DNA from: Gammaproteobacteria bacterium
Lineage (GTDB): Bacteria; Pseudomonadota; Gammaproteobacteria; Steroidobacterales; Steroidobacteraceae
Length of the DNA stretch: 11,904 bases
NCBI GenBank assembly: GCA_030040235.1
Contig: JASHUC010000537.1
Location: 1 to 11,904 of the forward strand
Reading direction: 5' to 3'
Shown: positions 1 through 7,233 of the stretch, piece by piece
Layout: each line of letters begins with the position of its first letter
How positions within the stretch are numbered: position 1 is the stretch's first letter
The notes under the pieces: generated by a model
What the model saw: only the letters and a program-made list of their open reading frames with translations
Database searches by the model: none
What the model was told of the DNA's origin: nothing
Program-made: the position numbers and the translations under genes

Positions 1-426
1 CGGCCCTATATGTTCACCGCCTCGCTCCCGCCGGCCGTCGTCGCCTCGGTCAGCGCTTCGCTCGCCCGGCTTTCGACCGATCAGTCGCTCGGCGTCCGGG
101 TGCTCGCGATGTCCCGGAAGCTCTACTTCGGGCTCGCGCGCGCCGGATTCGAAGTCGGTCCCGAGCCGAACCCGATCGTCGCGGTCAAGATGCCGGACAG
201 GGAAACGGCGGTGCGATTCTGGAATCGGCTCGTCGACGAGGGCCTCTATGCCAATCTCGCCCTCCCGCCTGCAACGCCCGGGAGCTCCTCTCTGATCCGC
301 TCCAGCGTCAGCTCGGCCCATACCGAGGCGCAAATCGACCGGGCCGTATCCATCATGACCGCAATCGGAGGCGAGCTCCGCATTCTCCACCAGCGTGCGA
401 CCACCACCGCGCGCGCCGTAGGGTGA
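1..426 (+). CDS. spt: Serine palmitoyltransferase-like PLP enzyme, C-terminal part (5' truncated by window edge)
   Basis: The frame is open from base 1 and ends at TGA 424-426, so about 141 C-terminal residues of a roughly 400-residue enzyme are visible. This is the small C-terminal domain of the alpha-oxoamine synthase family (fold-type I PLP enzymes: SPT, KBL, AONS). Supporting segments are FTASLPP near the left edge, the LALPPATP turn, and SLIRSSVSSAHT, which contains the conserved arginine (codon 298-300) expected to hold the substrate carboxylate. SPT condenses L-serine with a long-chain acyl thioester to give 3-ketosphinganine, the first sphingolipid step. The PLP lysine lies outside the window. 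KBL and AONS share the fold, and the choice of SPT rests on the segment wording and on the bCerS-like gene 4 bp downstream. The apparent ATG at 10 is internal, not the start. Confidence 0.8.
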   Translation, partial: RPYMFTASLPPAVVASVSASLARLSTDQSLGVRVLAMSRKLYFGLARAGFEVGPEPNPIVAVKMPDRETAVRFWNRLVDEGLYANLALPPATPGSSSLIRSSVSSAHTEAQIDRAVSIMTAIGGELRILHQRATTTARAVG

Positions 427-430
427 TGTC

Positions 431-1654
431 ATGGCTTCTCTTCCTTCGCCCCTGAGCCTTGGCGACAGGCCATCGTCCCCGCCCGCGACGGCACTTCACG
501 ACATGCCGGTCGAAATCATTCCGGTGACGGACAAGGCGATGCTGCGGCGTTTCATCCGCGTGCCTTTTGCCGTTCACAGGAACGATCGTGCGTGGATTCC
601 TCCGCTGCTGATGGAGCGCGAACAGGCGTTCTCGCCCAAGCACAATGAATTCCTGCGTCGCGCGGAAGTGCGGTTCTGGCTGGCTCGGCGCGCCGGCCGC
701 GATGTCGGCCGCATCAGTGCGCAGCTCGATCCGCTCGCTTCCCGGGACGGTAAGGATCCCGTGGGACATTTTGGTTGTCTCAGCGCCATCGACGATCCAG
801 AGGTCTTTGCAGCGCTGCTCGGTACCGCCGAGAGCTTCCTGAGGAGCCGCGGTGTCAGGCACGCCTGCGGTCCGTTCACGCTGTCGATCAACGAGGAGAC
901 CGGGCTCTTGGTCGAGGGTTTCGACACACCGCCGATGCTGCTCATGGGGCACGATCCTCCCTATGCGGGAGGCCGGATCGAGGCGCTGGGATACCGGAAG
1001 GAAAAGGACGTCTTCGCCTATCTTCTCGACATGCAGGCCCCGCTGTCCCGCTCTGCGCGCAGCATGCTGGAGCGGCCGCTCGCGAGCTCCGTGAGGCTAC
1101 GGCGTCTCGACTTTTCGGACTACAAGAACGAAATACGCCGGATGGTCGACATCTTCAACGACGCGTGGAGCGGCAATTGGGGGTTCGTGCCGCTGACCGA
1201 GACCGAAACGGACGAGATGGCCCAGCGGATGCGGATACTCCTCGACGAGCGGCTGGTCTGGTTTGCCGAAGCCGACGGCGAGGCGGTCGGCTTCATCGTC
1301 GTTCTGCCGAACGTCAACGAGGCTGCTCGGGACCTCGCGGGGCGCCTGCTTCCCTTCGGTTGGGCCAAACTGTTATGGCGCCTGAAGGTGCGCGGCGTGA
1401 GGTCGGGCCGCGTGCCGCTCATGGGGGTACGGCGGCGCCTGGCCGGAACGGTGCTCGGCAGCGCGATTCCCCTGCAGTTGATCGGCGCCGTCCTGCCGGC
1501 CAATGCAGCCTTCGGCTTTCGCTGGATCGAGCTCTCCTGGATCCTCGAGGACAATCTGCCCATGCGCCGCATTCTGGAGCGCCTCGGGGCCCGCGCGTAC
1601 AAGACTTATCGGCTCTATGGAAGGCGCCTCAGCGAAACAGATTCAAAAGGATGA
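431..1654 (+). CDS. GNAT-fold N-acyltransferase, probable bacterial ceramide synthase (bCerS-like)
   Basis: This 407-residue protein is of the long GNAT type. The N-terminal half contains RFWLARRAGRDVGRISAQLD (81-100), a GHFG segment (112-115) and a DPPY segment (175-178). The C-terminal half contains NDAWSGNWGF (243-252), VGFIVVLPN (286-294) and SWILEDN (369-375). In Caulobacter a GNAT protein of similar size encoded in the spt region is the bacterial ceramide synthase, which N-acylates the long-chain base. The position 4 bp after an SPT-like gene supports the same role here. ATG 431 is chosen because AGGGTG (420-425) lies just upstream. The first 24 residues are low-complexity, and the conserved part starts near Met25 (ATG 503), which is an alternative start lacking an obvious ribosome site. 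It could be another N-acyltransferase, so the family is firm and the substrate inferred. Confidence 0.75.
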   Translation: MASLPSPLSLGDRPSSPPATALHDMPVEIIPVTDKAMLRRFIRVPFAVHRNDRAWIPPLLMEREQAFSPKHNEFLRRAEVRFWLARRAGRDVGRISAQLDPLASRDGKDPVGHFGCLSAIDDPEVFAALLGTAESFLRSRGVRHACGPFTLSINEETGLLVEGFDTPPMLLMGHDPPYAGGRIEALGYRKEKDVFAYLLDMQAPLSRSARSMLERPLASSVRLRRLDFSDYKNEIRRMVDIFNDAWSGNWGFVPLTETETDEMAQRMRILLDERLVWFAEADGEAVGFIVVLPNVNEAARDLAGRLLPFGWAKLLWRLKVRGVRSGRVPLMGVRRRLAGTVLGSAIPLQLIGAVLPANAAFGFRWIELSWILEDNLPMRRILERLGARAYKTYRLYGRRLSETDSKG

Positions 1655-1661
1655 CCCGAGT

Positions 1662-2792
1662 ATGACAAACAAAACCGCCGTCCGTATCGCGATCGCCGGC
1701 ATAGGCAATTGCGCCAGCTCCCTGATCCAGGGCATTCATTACTACACCGCCGAGCGTTGCCGCCAGGGCGTCACCGGATTGATGCACACCCAGATCGGCG
1801 AGTATCTCCCGTGCGACATCGAGGTGGTCGCGGCATTCGACGTCGACGCGCGCAAGGTCGGGATGGATGTCAACCGGGCGATCTTCGCGAAACCGAACTG
1901 CACGAAGATCTTCCAGAAGGATATTCCCGAGAGCGGGGTGGCCGTGCGCATGGGGCAGGTGCTCGACGGCATCTCCGAGCACATGTCCACCTACGCCGCA
2001 GAGCGGACCTTCGTCCGTTCGGAGGCACGGGAGTCCACCAGGGAAGAGATCGTCTGGGAATTGAAGCGCAGCGGCGCGGAGATTCTCGTCAACTACATGC
2101 CGGTCGGGTCCGAGCGGGCCGCGCGCTTCTACGCCGAATGTGCCCTGGAAAGCGGCATCGCCTTCATCAACAACATGCCGGTGTTCATCGCCAGCGACAA
2201 GGAATTTGCCGGCCGCTTCAAGGCGCGCAACCTCCCGATCATCGGCGATGACATCAAATCGCAGCTCGGCGCCACGATCACGCACCGGGTGCTGACGGAT
2301 CTGTTCGTCAAGCGCGGCGTGAAGCTGCTGCGGACCTATCAATTGAATACCGGCGGCAACACCGACTTCCTCAACATGAAAAACCAGACCCGGCTCGTCT
2401 CGAAGAAGACATCCAAGACCGAGGCCGTGCAGGCCGTCGCCGGAAAGCGGCTCGAGGACAATAACATCCACGTCGGTCCCAGCGATTACGTGCCGTGGCA
2501 GAACGACAACAAGATCTGCTTCATCAGGATGGAGGGCCACCTGTTCGGCGACGTTCCGATGGATCTGGAACTGAGGCTGTCGGTGGAGGATTCGCCGAAT
2601 TCCGCCGGCGTCGCCATCGACATGATCCGCTGCTGCAAGCTCGCGCTGCTCGATGGGGTCGGGGGGGTACTCGAGGCCCCGAGCGCCTACTTCTGCAAAC
2701 ATCCTCCCCGGCAATACACGGACGACGAGGCGTACGAGATGGTCGAAGCTTTCATACGCGCACGCGGCGGCAAGGTGCGCGCGATCGTATGA
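1662..2792 (+). CDS. ino1: myo-inositol-1(3)-phosphate synthase (MIPS)
   Basis: This 376-residue NAD-dependent enzyme converts glucose 6-phosphate to 1D-myo-inositol 3-phosphate in the cytoplasm. The NAD-binding glycine loop is AGIGNCASS (12-20). Other family blocks are NNMPVFIASDK (170-180), GDDIKSQLGAT (195-205, with the expected catalytic-site lysine K199), NTGGNTDFLN (229-238), SKKTSKTEAV (247-256), PSDYVPWQND (273-282) and SAYFCKHPP (341-349). The length and wording match the shorter actinobacterial/archaeal/Bacteroidetes-like class rather than the ~530-residue eukaryotic form. ATG 1662 is preferred over an upstream in-frame ATG at 1503, which would run 53 codons inside bCerS in non-conserved sequence. 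AAAAGG lies at 1645-1650. The start is 7 bp after the bCerS stop, and the end overlaps the next gene as ATGA. It supplies inositol phosphate, presumably for a lipid head group. Confidence 0.95.
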   Translation: MTNKTAVRIAIAGIGNCASSLIQGIHYYTAERCRQGVTGLMHTQIGEYLPCDIEVVAAFDVDARKVGMDVNRAIFAKPNCTKIFQKDIPESGVAVRMGQVLDGISEHMSTYAAERTFVRSEARESTREEIVWELKRSGAEILVNYMPVGSERAARFYAECALESGIAFINNMPVFIASDKEFAGRFKARNLPIIGDDIKSQLGATITHRVLTDLFVKRGVKLLRTYQLNTGGNTDFLNMKNQTRLVSKKTSKTEAVQAVAGKRLEDNNIHVGPSDYVPWQNDNKICFIRMEGHLFGDVPMDLELRLSVEDSPNSAGVAIDMIRCCKLALLDGVGGVLEAPSAYFCKHPPRQYTDDEAYEMVEAFIRARGGKVRAIV

Positions 2793-3505
2793 ATTGCCTC
2801 ATCATCGCCGCCGGCATGGGCGGGCGGCTGCGGGAGAAAGGCCCGAGCAAGCCGCTGATCCCCATCAAGGGAGCGCCGCTCCTGGAGCGCGTCATCGGCC
2901 GTGCCCGCAGCGCCGGGGCCGATCGCTTCTTCGTCGTGAGCGGTTATCGGGGCGAGGAGCTACGAGCCTCCCTCGACAGGTTTTCCGCGCGCGAAGGCAT
3001 CCCCATCGTGCACATCGTCAATGAGGAGTGGGAGCGCGCGAACGGCGTCTCGGTGCTGAAAGCCAAGCCCGTTCTGCGCGGCCCGTTCCTGCTGACCATG
3101 TGCGATCATCTGGTCGATCCGGATATTCTGCGCCGTCTGTCGTCTGTGCCGGTGGAGCCGGACACCGTCACCCTGGCCGTGGATTTCAATATCCACGGAT
3201 CGATCAACGATCTGGAGGACGTGACGCGCGTCAAGTGCCGCGACGGGCGGATCGAGCGCGTGGGCAAGGTGATCCGCGATTTCAATGCGATCGACACCGG
3301 CATTTTTCTCTGCACGCCGATTCTCTTCGATGCGCTCGAGGCGAGCCAGGCCGAGGGCGACGACAGCCTCTCCGGCGCGATGAACGTGCTGGCGCAGTGG
3401 AACAGGGCTCGGACTTTCGACATCCAGGGCCGCCTCTGGCTCGACGTCGACGATGCGCGCTCGTTCAGCAAGGCCGAGGAATTGCTCGAAACCGGACGCC
3501 TGTAG
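2789..3505 (+). CDS. Nucleotidyltransferase, probable CTP:inositol-1-phosphate cytidylyltransferase (IPCT-like)
   Basis: This 238-residue protein has the sugar-phosphate nucleotidyltransferase fold. The NTP-binding loop is AAGMGGRL (7-14), followed by SKPL with K21. CDHLVDP (105-111) places the metal-binding aspartate at D106, NAIDTGIF is at 166-173 and WLDVDD at 217-222. The lack of added C-terminal domains and the CDH and DTG wording resemble the IPCT half of the archaeal/thermophile bifunctional IPCT-DIPPS, which makes CDP-inositol. Translational coupling (ATGA overlap) to the inositol-phosphate synthase strongly suggests inositol phosphate as substrate. No fused CDP-alcohol transferase domain is present, so the acceptor-side enzyme must be encoded elsewhere. 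An alternative is another sugar- or aminoalkyl-phosphate nucleotidyltransferase. The family is certain, the substrate likely. Confidence 0.8.
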   Translation: MNCLIIAAGMGGRLREKGPSKPLIPIKGAPLLERVIGRARSAGADRFFVVSGYRGEELRASLDRFSAREGIPIVHIVNEEWERANGVSVLKAKPVLRGPFLLTMCDHLVDPDILRRLSSVPVEPDTVTLAVDFNIHGSINDLEDVTRVKCRDGRIERVGKVIRDFNAIDTGIFLCTPILFDALEASQAEGDDSLSGAMNVLAQWNRARTFDIQGRLWLDVDDARSFSKAEELLETGRL

Positions 3506-3547
3506 CGCTCAAGGTCCGAACGGACCGATTCGGAAATTCCCTCCTAC
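3506..3547. repeat. 14-bp inverted repeat in the 42-bp gap before the flippase gene
   Basis: The gap contains the perfect palindrome GGTCCGAACGGACC at 3513-3526 (6-bp arms around AA, or 5-bp arms around GAAC). There is no T-run after it, so it is not a typical terminator. It could be an operator half-site pair, an mRNA hairpin separating the first four genes from the last two, or chance. No strong ribosome site is visible before ATG 3548. Confidence 0.3.
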
Positions 3548-5029
3548 ATGGACGGTCATCATCAGCATCTGCGCCGCGGCTTCAACTGGCTCGGCGGCGC
3601 GACGATCATCGTCAAGGCCACGGACTTCGGCACGATTCTGGTCGTGCTGCTCTTCCTGACCAAGGAGCAGGTGGGCGTCGCATCCCTGGTCATCGCCATC
3701 GGCGTGTTGATCGAGGCCCTCGACGGGCTGGGAACGAGCACCGCGCTGGTTCAGGCGCGATCGCTTTCACGCCTGCAACTCGATAGCCTGTTCTGGTTCA
3801 TCGGGGGTGCGGCATTGCTCGTTGCCGGGATGACGCTGGCTGCCGCCCACTGGTTCGCGGCCCTGTACGGCGTGGCCGGAATGGCGACCTATTTTATCGC
3901 CGTAGCGCTCAAGCAGCCGCTCGTCGGGGCCGCGGTGATCCCGCTGGCGCTCATGAACCGGGACCTGCAATATGAGCGCATCGCGATCGTCAACGTCTGC
4001 GCAACGTTCGCGGCCGCGGCGACACGGCTCGGCCTTGCGGTCCTCGGCGCGGGCGCCTGGGCGATCGTGGCCGCCGATGCGGCCGGCGGCCTCTATACGC
4101 TCGCCGGCGCGTTGCTCGCCAGGCCCTTCCGGCCGCGGTTTCGATTCCGGATGGCGGCGATCTCGCCCCTGGTGCGCTTCGGGCTACGCGCCGCGACGTC
4201 CAACGTATTCGAGCAGACGCTCAACAACATCGACTATCTGCTGGTCGGACGGTTCTACGGTGCAGCGTCGCTTGCGGTGTACCGGGTGGGGTTCGAAGTC
4301 GCCATGCAGCCAGCGACGGCGGCCGGCACGCTCGTCAATCGCACCGCGCTGCCGGTTTTCGCCAGGGTATCGGCCTCACGAGAGCGTCTGGCGCAATCCC
4401 TCACGTGGTCATTGCGCAGGCTCACGATCATGGTGGCTCCGCTCGCAGCCGCCATCATCCTCGCGGCCGATCCGATCGCGGCTTTGATCCATGACCGCCA
4501 GGGCCACAGCTACGCGGCGGCCGGCTTGCCGCTGAAGTTGTTGGCGGCGGCGGCGCTGCCGCGCATCCTGTTGCAGTTGCTCTACCCATTGCTGCTCGGG
4601 TCGGGACGGCCGAAGGTGGCGGCGCGCCTCTCCGCGGCGACGGTTGTCCTCCTGTGTGCGGGATTCGTTTTCGTCGGCTTCTACTTTCGCGCTCCCGCCG
4701 GCATCGTCGGCATGTCGGCGGTGTGGCTGGTCGTCTATCCGCTGTTGCTCATCTGGGGGGCACGCTACCTCCGGCGGCAGTGGGACGTCCACCCCGGTAG
4801 CCTCGTCCGGGCCATGATCGCGCCGCTCGTCGCCACCTTTCTACTCTTCTCGATGGTGGAGGTTGCCCGCTTTTTGGTCGGCAGCGCCGATCCCTGGCTG
4901 CAACTCGGACTGGTCCTGATGGCCATGGCACTGACCTACGGAGGTCTCTTCCGGTATGCGCGGCAGCCAGCCGCGGGCGTGCGCCGGCGATTTGCACCCG
5001 GCGACGCGGGTGATAGTGTTCAACGATGA
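3548..5029 (+). CDS. Wzx-like MOP-family flippase (polysaccharide/lipid-linked sugar export)
   Basis: This 493-residue integral membrane protein has roughly 12-14 hydrophobic segments spread over its length. It belongs to the MOP exporter superfamily, Wzx/polysaccharide-synthesis type. Family-like wording includes the N-terminal RRGFNWLGGATIIVKATDFG (9-28), VRFGLRAATSN near residue 215, and a NIDYLLVGRFYG segment near 226-237, typical of lipopolysaccharide-biosynthesis flippases. Such proteins flip lipid-linked saccharides from the cytoplasmic to the periplasmic face of the inner membrane. Here the cargo could be an inositol-containing or glycosylated sphingolipid, or an unrelated glycan intermediate. 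The C-terminus overlaps the desaturase start by ATGA. The 42-bp gap upstream is the widest in the operon. Family is secure and cargo unknown. Confidence 0.85.
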   Translation: MDGHHQHLRRGFNWLGGATIIVKATDFGTILVVLLFLTKEQVGVASLVIAIGVLIEALDGLGTSTALVQARSLSRLQLDSLFWFIGGAALLVAGMTLAAAHWFAALYGVAGMATYFIAVALKQPLVGAAVIPLALMNRDLQYERIAIVNVCATFAAAATRLGLAVLGAGAWAIVAADAAGGLYTLAGALLARPFRPRFRFRMAAISPLVRFGLRAATSNVFEQTLNNIDYLLVGRFYGAASLAVYRVGFEVAMQPATAAGTLVNRTALPVFARVSASRERLAQSLTWSLRRLTIMVAPLAAAIILAADPIAALIHDRQGHSYAAAGLPLKLLAAAALPRILLQLLYPLLLGSGRPKVAARLSAATVVLLCAGFVFVGFYFRAPAGIVGMSAVWLVVYPLLLIWGARYLRRQWDVHPGSLVRAMIAPLVATFLLFSMVEVARFLVGSADPWLQLGLVLMAMALTYGGLFRYARQPAAGVRRRFAPGDAGDSVQR

Positions 5030-6114
5030 TCGAGACGCCCGAGCAATCATCCTTCGAGGGGCGCCCCGCCGGGAGTAGGGCGGAGTTCCCCCTCGCGCAG
5101 GCCAGAAACATCATTCAGGACCTGTTCGAGCGCAGCGCACCGATCTACTGGATCGATTTTCTCGTCTCGATGTCGATTGCGTACGCCGCTGTGGCCGTGT
5201 ATCTGACCAGCGCGCCGTTCTCGCCGCCGTACTTCATCGCCTTCATCGTCGCCGCGTTCGCTCTGTTTCGCTGCGGCGTGTTCATCCATGAAATCGTGCA
5301 CCTGCCGAGAGATCGGCTGCGTCTGTTCCAGGCGGCGTGGAATATTCTGTTCGCCATACCCAACCTGATGCCGTCCTTCGCCTACAAGAGCCACGCGGAC
5401 CATCACAACCCACGGCATTTCGGGACGGTGCGGGACGGCGAATATCTGCCCTTGGGGGCAGGTCCGGTGAGCGGCCTCGTCCGGTACTTCCTGCAGGTCC
5501 CAGTCCTGCCGGCGCTGGCGATATGCCGTTTCCTGGTGCTGACGCCGGTATCGTTCCTGCATCCGCGCCTGCGGCGGTGGGTGTTGGAGAGAGCGTCTTC
5601 GTATGTGATCAATCCGCGATACCGGCGTCTCCTGCCGCCGGACGAGCGGCGCGGAACCTGGGTGGCGCTCGAGATCGCGATCTTTGTCGAGCTCGCCGTG
5701 TTTTTCGGCCTGCTGCTCTCGCAGCGGCTGCCGTGGACGGTGGTCGCCGAGCTGTACGTTCTCGGCATGTTCTCGGCGGGTCTGAACTGGGTGCGTACGG
5801 CGGCGGCCCACCGTTATCACAATCGCGGGTCCACAATGACCTTCGGTGAGCAGATCGAGGACTCGGTCACCGTCCTCGGGCACCCGTTCCTGACCGAGCT
5901 GCTATTCCCGGTAGGCTTGCGCTACCACGCGCTGCATCACATGTTTCCAGCGTTACCCTATCATGCCCTCGGCACCGCCCACCGCCGACTGATGCTGCAC
6001 CTGCCGGCCGATTCGCCGTACCGTCGCACGGTCCGTCGCAGCTATCTGCAGGCGGCGCGCGAGATATGGCGCAGCGCCCGCGCCGCCGGTGCAGGGCCCG
6101 TCCGCTCTGCCTGA
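5026..6114 (+). CDS. Membrane fatty-acid/sphingolipid desaturase or hydroxylase (three histidine boxes)
   Basis: This 362-residue protein belongs to the membrane di-iron desaturase family. All three histidine boxes are present: HEIVH at 88-92, HADHH at 123-127 and HALHH at 301-305. Further histidines sit in AHRYHN (261-266). Hydrophobic stretches at about 44-82, 103-118, 151-177, 211-232 and 237-256 are compatible with the family's paired membrane helices. These enzymes use O2 and electrons from a reductase to desaturate or hydroxylate acyl chains. The eukaryotic sphingolipid delta-4 desaturase (DES) has the same HxxxH/HxxHH/HxxHH pattern. As the last gene of a sphingolipid-type operon with ATGA coupling, the likely substrate is the long-chain base, ceramide or N-acyl chain, but a carotenoid or phospholipid acyl substrate cannot be excluded. 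Confidence 0.85.
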   Translation: MIETPEQSSFEGRPAGSRAEFPLAQARNIIQDLFERSAPIYWIDFLVSMSIAYAAVAVYLTSAPFSPPYFIAFIVAAFALFRCGVFIHEIVHLPRDRLRLFQAAWNILFAIPNLMPSFAYKSHADHHNPRHFGTVRDGEYLPLGAGPVSGLVRYFLQVPVLPALAICRFLVLTPVSFLHPRLRRWVLERASSYVINPRYRRLLPPDERRGTWVALEIAIFVELAVFFGLLLSQRLPWTVVAELYVLGMFSAGLNWVRTAAAHRYHNRGSTMTFGEQIEDSVTVLGHPFLTELLFPVGLRYHALHHMFPALPYHALGTAHRRLMLHLPADSPYRRTVRRSYLQAAREIWRSARAAGAGPVRSA

Positions 6115-6137
6115 GCGCTTGCGGGTGCGCCGCGGAC

Positions 6138-7211
6138 TTACACGAACGCGCGGCGGATGAGATGCGATGCCAGGGCCCTCAACACCAACGACGGCAGGGT
6201 GGCCATGAGAGCCGGATTCAGCGCGAGCAGCAGACCCCGGTAGCTCGTGATCTGCTGAACCAGCGAGAACACGATGCCGATCATCGCGCCCACCATGATC
6301 CGCTGCCCGGTGCCGTGCGTGCGCAGCGGTCCGAGCACGAACGGGACGCTGATCATGATCATGGCCGCGATCGCGAGCGGGAGGTCGATTTTCGCCCACA
6401 AGGTCTCGGCGTAGCGCGCCGCCGGCTGATGGCGCCGCTCGAGGTCGTGGACGTATTCGTACAGCGCGACCGGGGGCATGCTCTCGGGTGGCAGGATGAG
6501 CAGCGGAACTTGCTGCGGGCGCAGGAAGGAATGCCAGAAGAGGGACGTCTCCTTCCCGGCTTCCATTCCCGTATCGGTGAATCGTTTGACGAGCACACCC
6601 GTCAACAACCAGTTCCCGTCCGGGCGGACTTCGGCGCTCTGCGCGTGGATCAGAGTTCTCAACTGCCCATCGGCGGCAAATGTGTAGACGTAGATGTTCC
6701 TCGGAAGGTTGCCGTGCTCGAACTCGCGCACGTTCAGGTACTGCAGATCGCTGTGGGCCCAGAACCCGTCGGCGCTGCGAAACGGGACCGATTCCGAGGA
6801 GAGCCTCGAGAGGCGCTCGGCCTGAGCGAGCTGCTGGGCGGGAGGGATCACGAATTCCGCCGCCAGAAACAGTACCACCAGAACGGGACCGGCGAGCCTG
6901 AAGACCCATCCGACGATGCGGCGCGGGGCAATGCCGGCGGCCCGCATCGCCGTCAGCTCGTTGTGGCTCGCGAGTGTGCCCAGCGCGAACAGGGTGGCCA
7001 GCAGCATCGACACGGGCATCAATTGCAGGAGCCTTTCCGGGACGGTCAGCAGCACATAGACGAGCGCGTCGCTCAGGCGGTACTGGCCCTTGCCGACGTC
7101 GTGGAGCTCCTCGACGAACGCGAGCAGGCTGAACAGCGAGGTGAGTCCCACGGACACCAGCACGAGGACCTTGAGTGTCGCGGTTTCGATATACCGATCG
7201 AGCAGAGTCAT
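6138..7211 (-). CDS. lptG: LptG-family permease of an LptBFG-type lipid exporter
   Basis: This 357-residue YjgP/YjgQ-family protein has the expected plan: an N-terminal helix group (about 12-34 and 48-115), a periplasmic beta-jellyroll (about 125-265, with FWAHSDLQYLNVREF and LLILPPESM segments) and C-terminal helices (about 285-355, with DLPLAIAAMIMISVPFVLGP). NELTAMRAAGI (84-94) is the cytoplasmic coupling-helix region that contacts the LptB ATPase. In the known system LptG pairs with LptF to extract LPS from the inner membrane and feed it to LptC/LptA. The start ATG (7209-7211) lies 22 bp after the lptF stop, so the two are co-transcribed. The gene meets the desaturase tail to tail with 23 bp between stops. 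Its placement among lipid-synthesis genes suggests a dedicated lipid cargo; alternatively it is simply the LPS transporter. Confidence 0.9.
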   Translation of the reverse strand: MTLLDRYIETATLKVLVLVSVGLTSLFSLLAFVEELHDVGKGQYRLSDALVYVLLTVPERLLQLMPVSMLLATLFALGTLASHNELTAMRAAGIAPRRIVGWVFRLAGPVLVVLFLAAEFVIPPAQQLAQAERLSRLSSESVPFRSADGFWAHSDLQYLNVREFEHGNLPRNIYVYTFAADGQLRTLIHAQSAEVRPDGNWLLTGVLVKRFTDTGMEAGKETSLFWHSFLRPQQVPLLILPPESMPPVALYEYVHDLERRHQPAARYAETLWAKIDLPLAIAAMIMISVPFVLGPLRTHGTGQRIMVGAMIGIVFSLVQQITSYRGLLLALNPALMATLPSLVLRALASHLIRRAFV

Positions 7212-7233
7212 GGTGCCGTTGTGAGGCGCCGCA

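Noticed and set aside
1629..2714. 361-codon minus-strand open frame
   Set aside because: It is a shadow of the inositol-phosphate synthase, which has full family motifs on the plus strand.
5047..5883. 278-codon minus-strand open frame
   Set aside because: It is antisense to the desaturase, has strongly biased R/H/Q composition and contains no recognisable motif.
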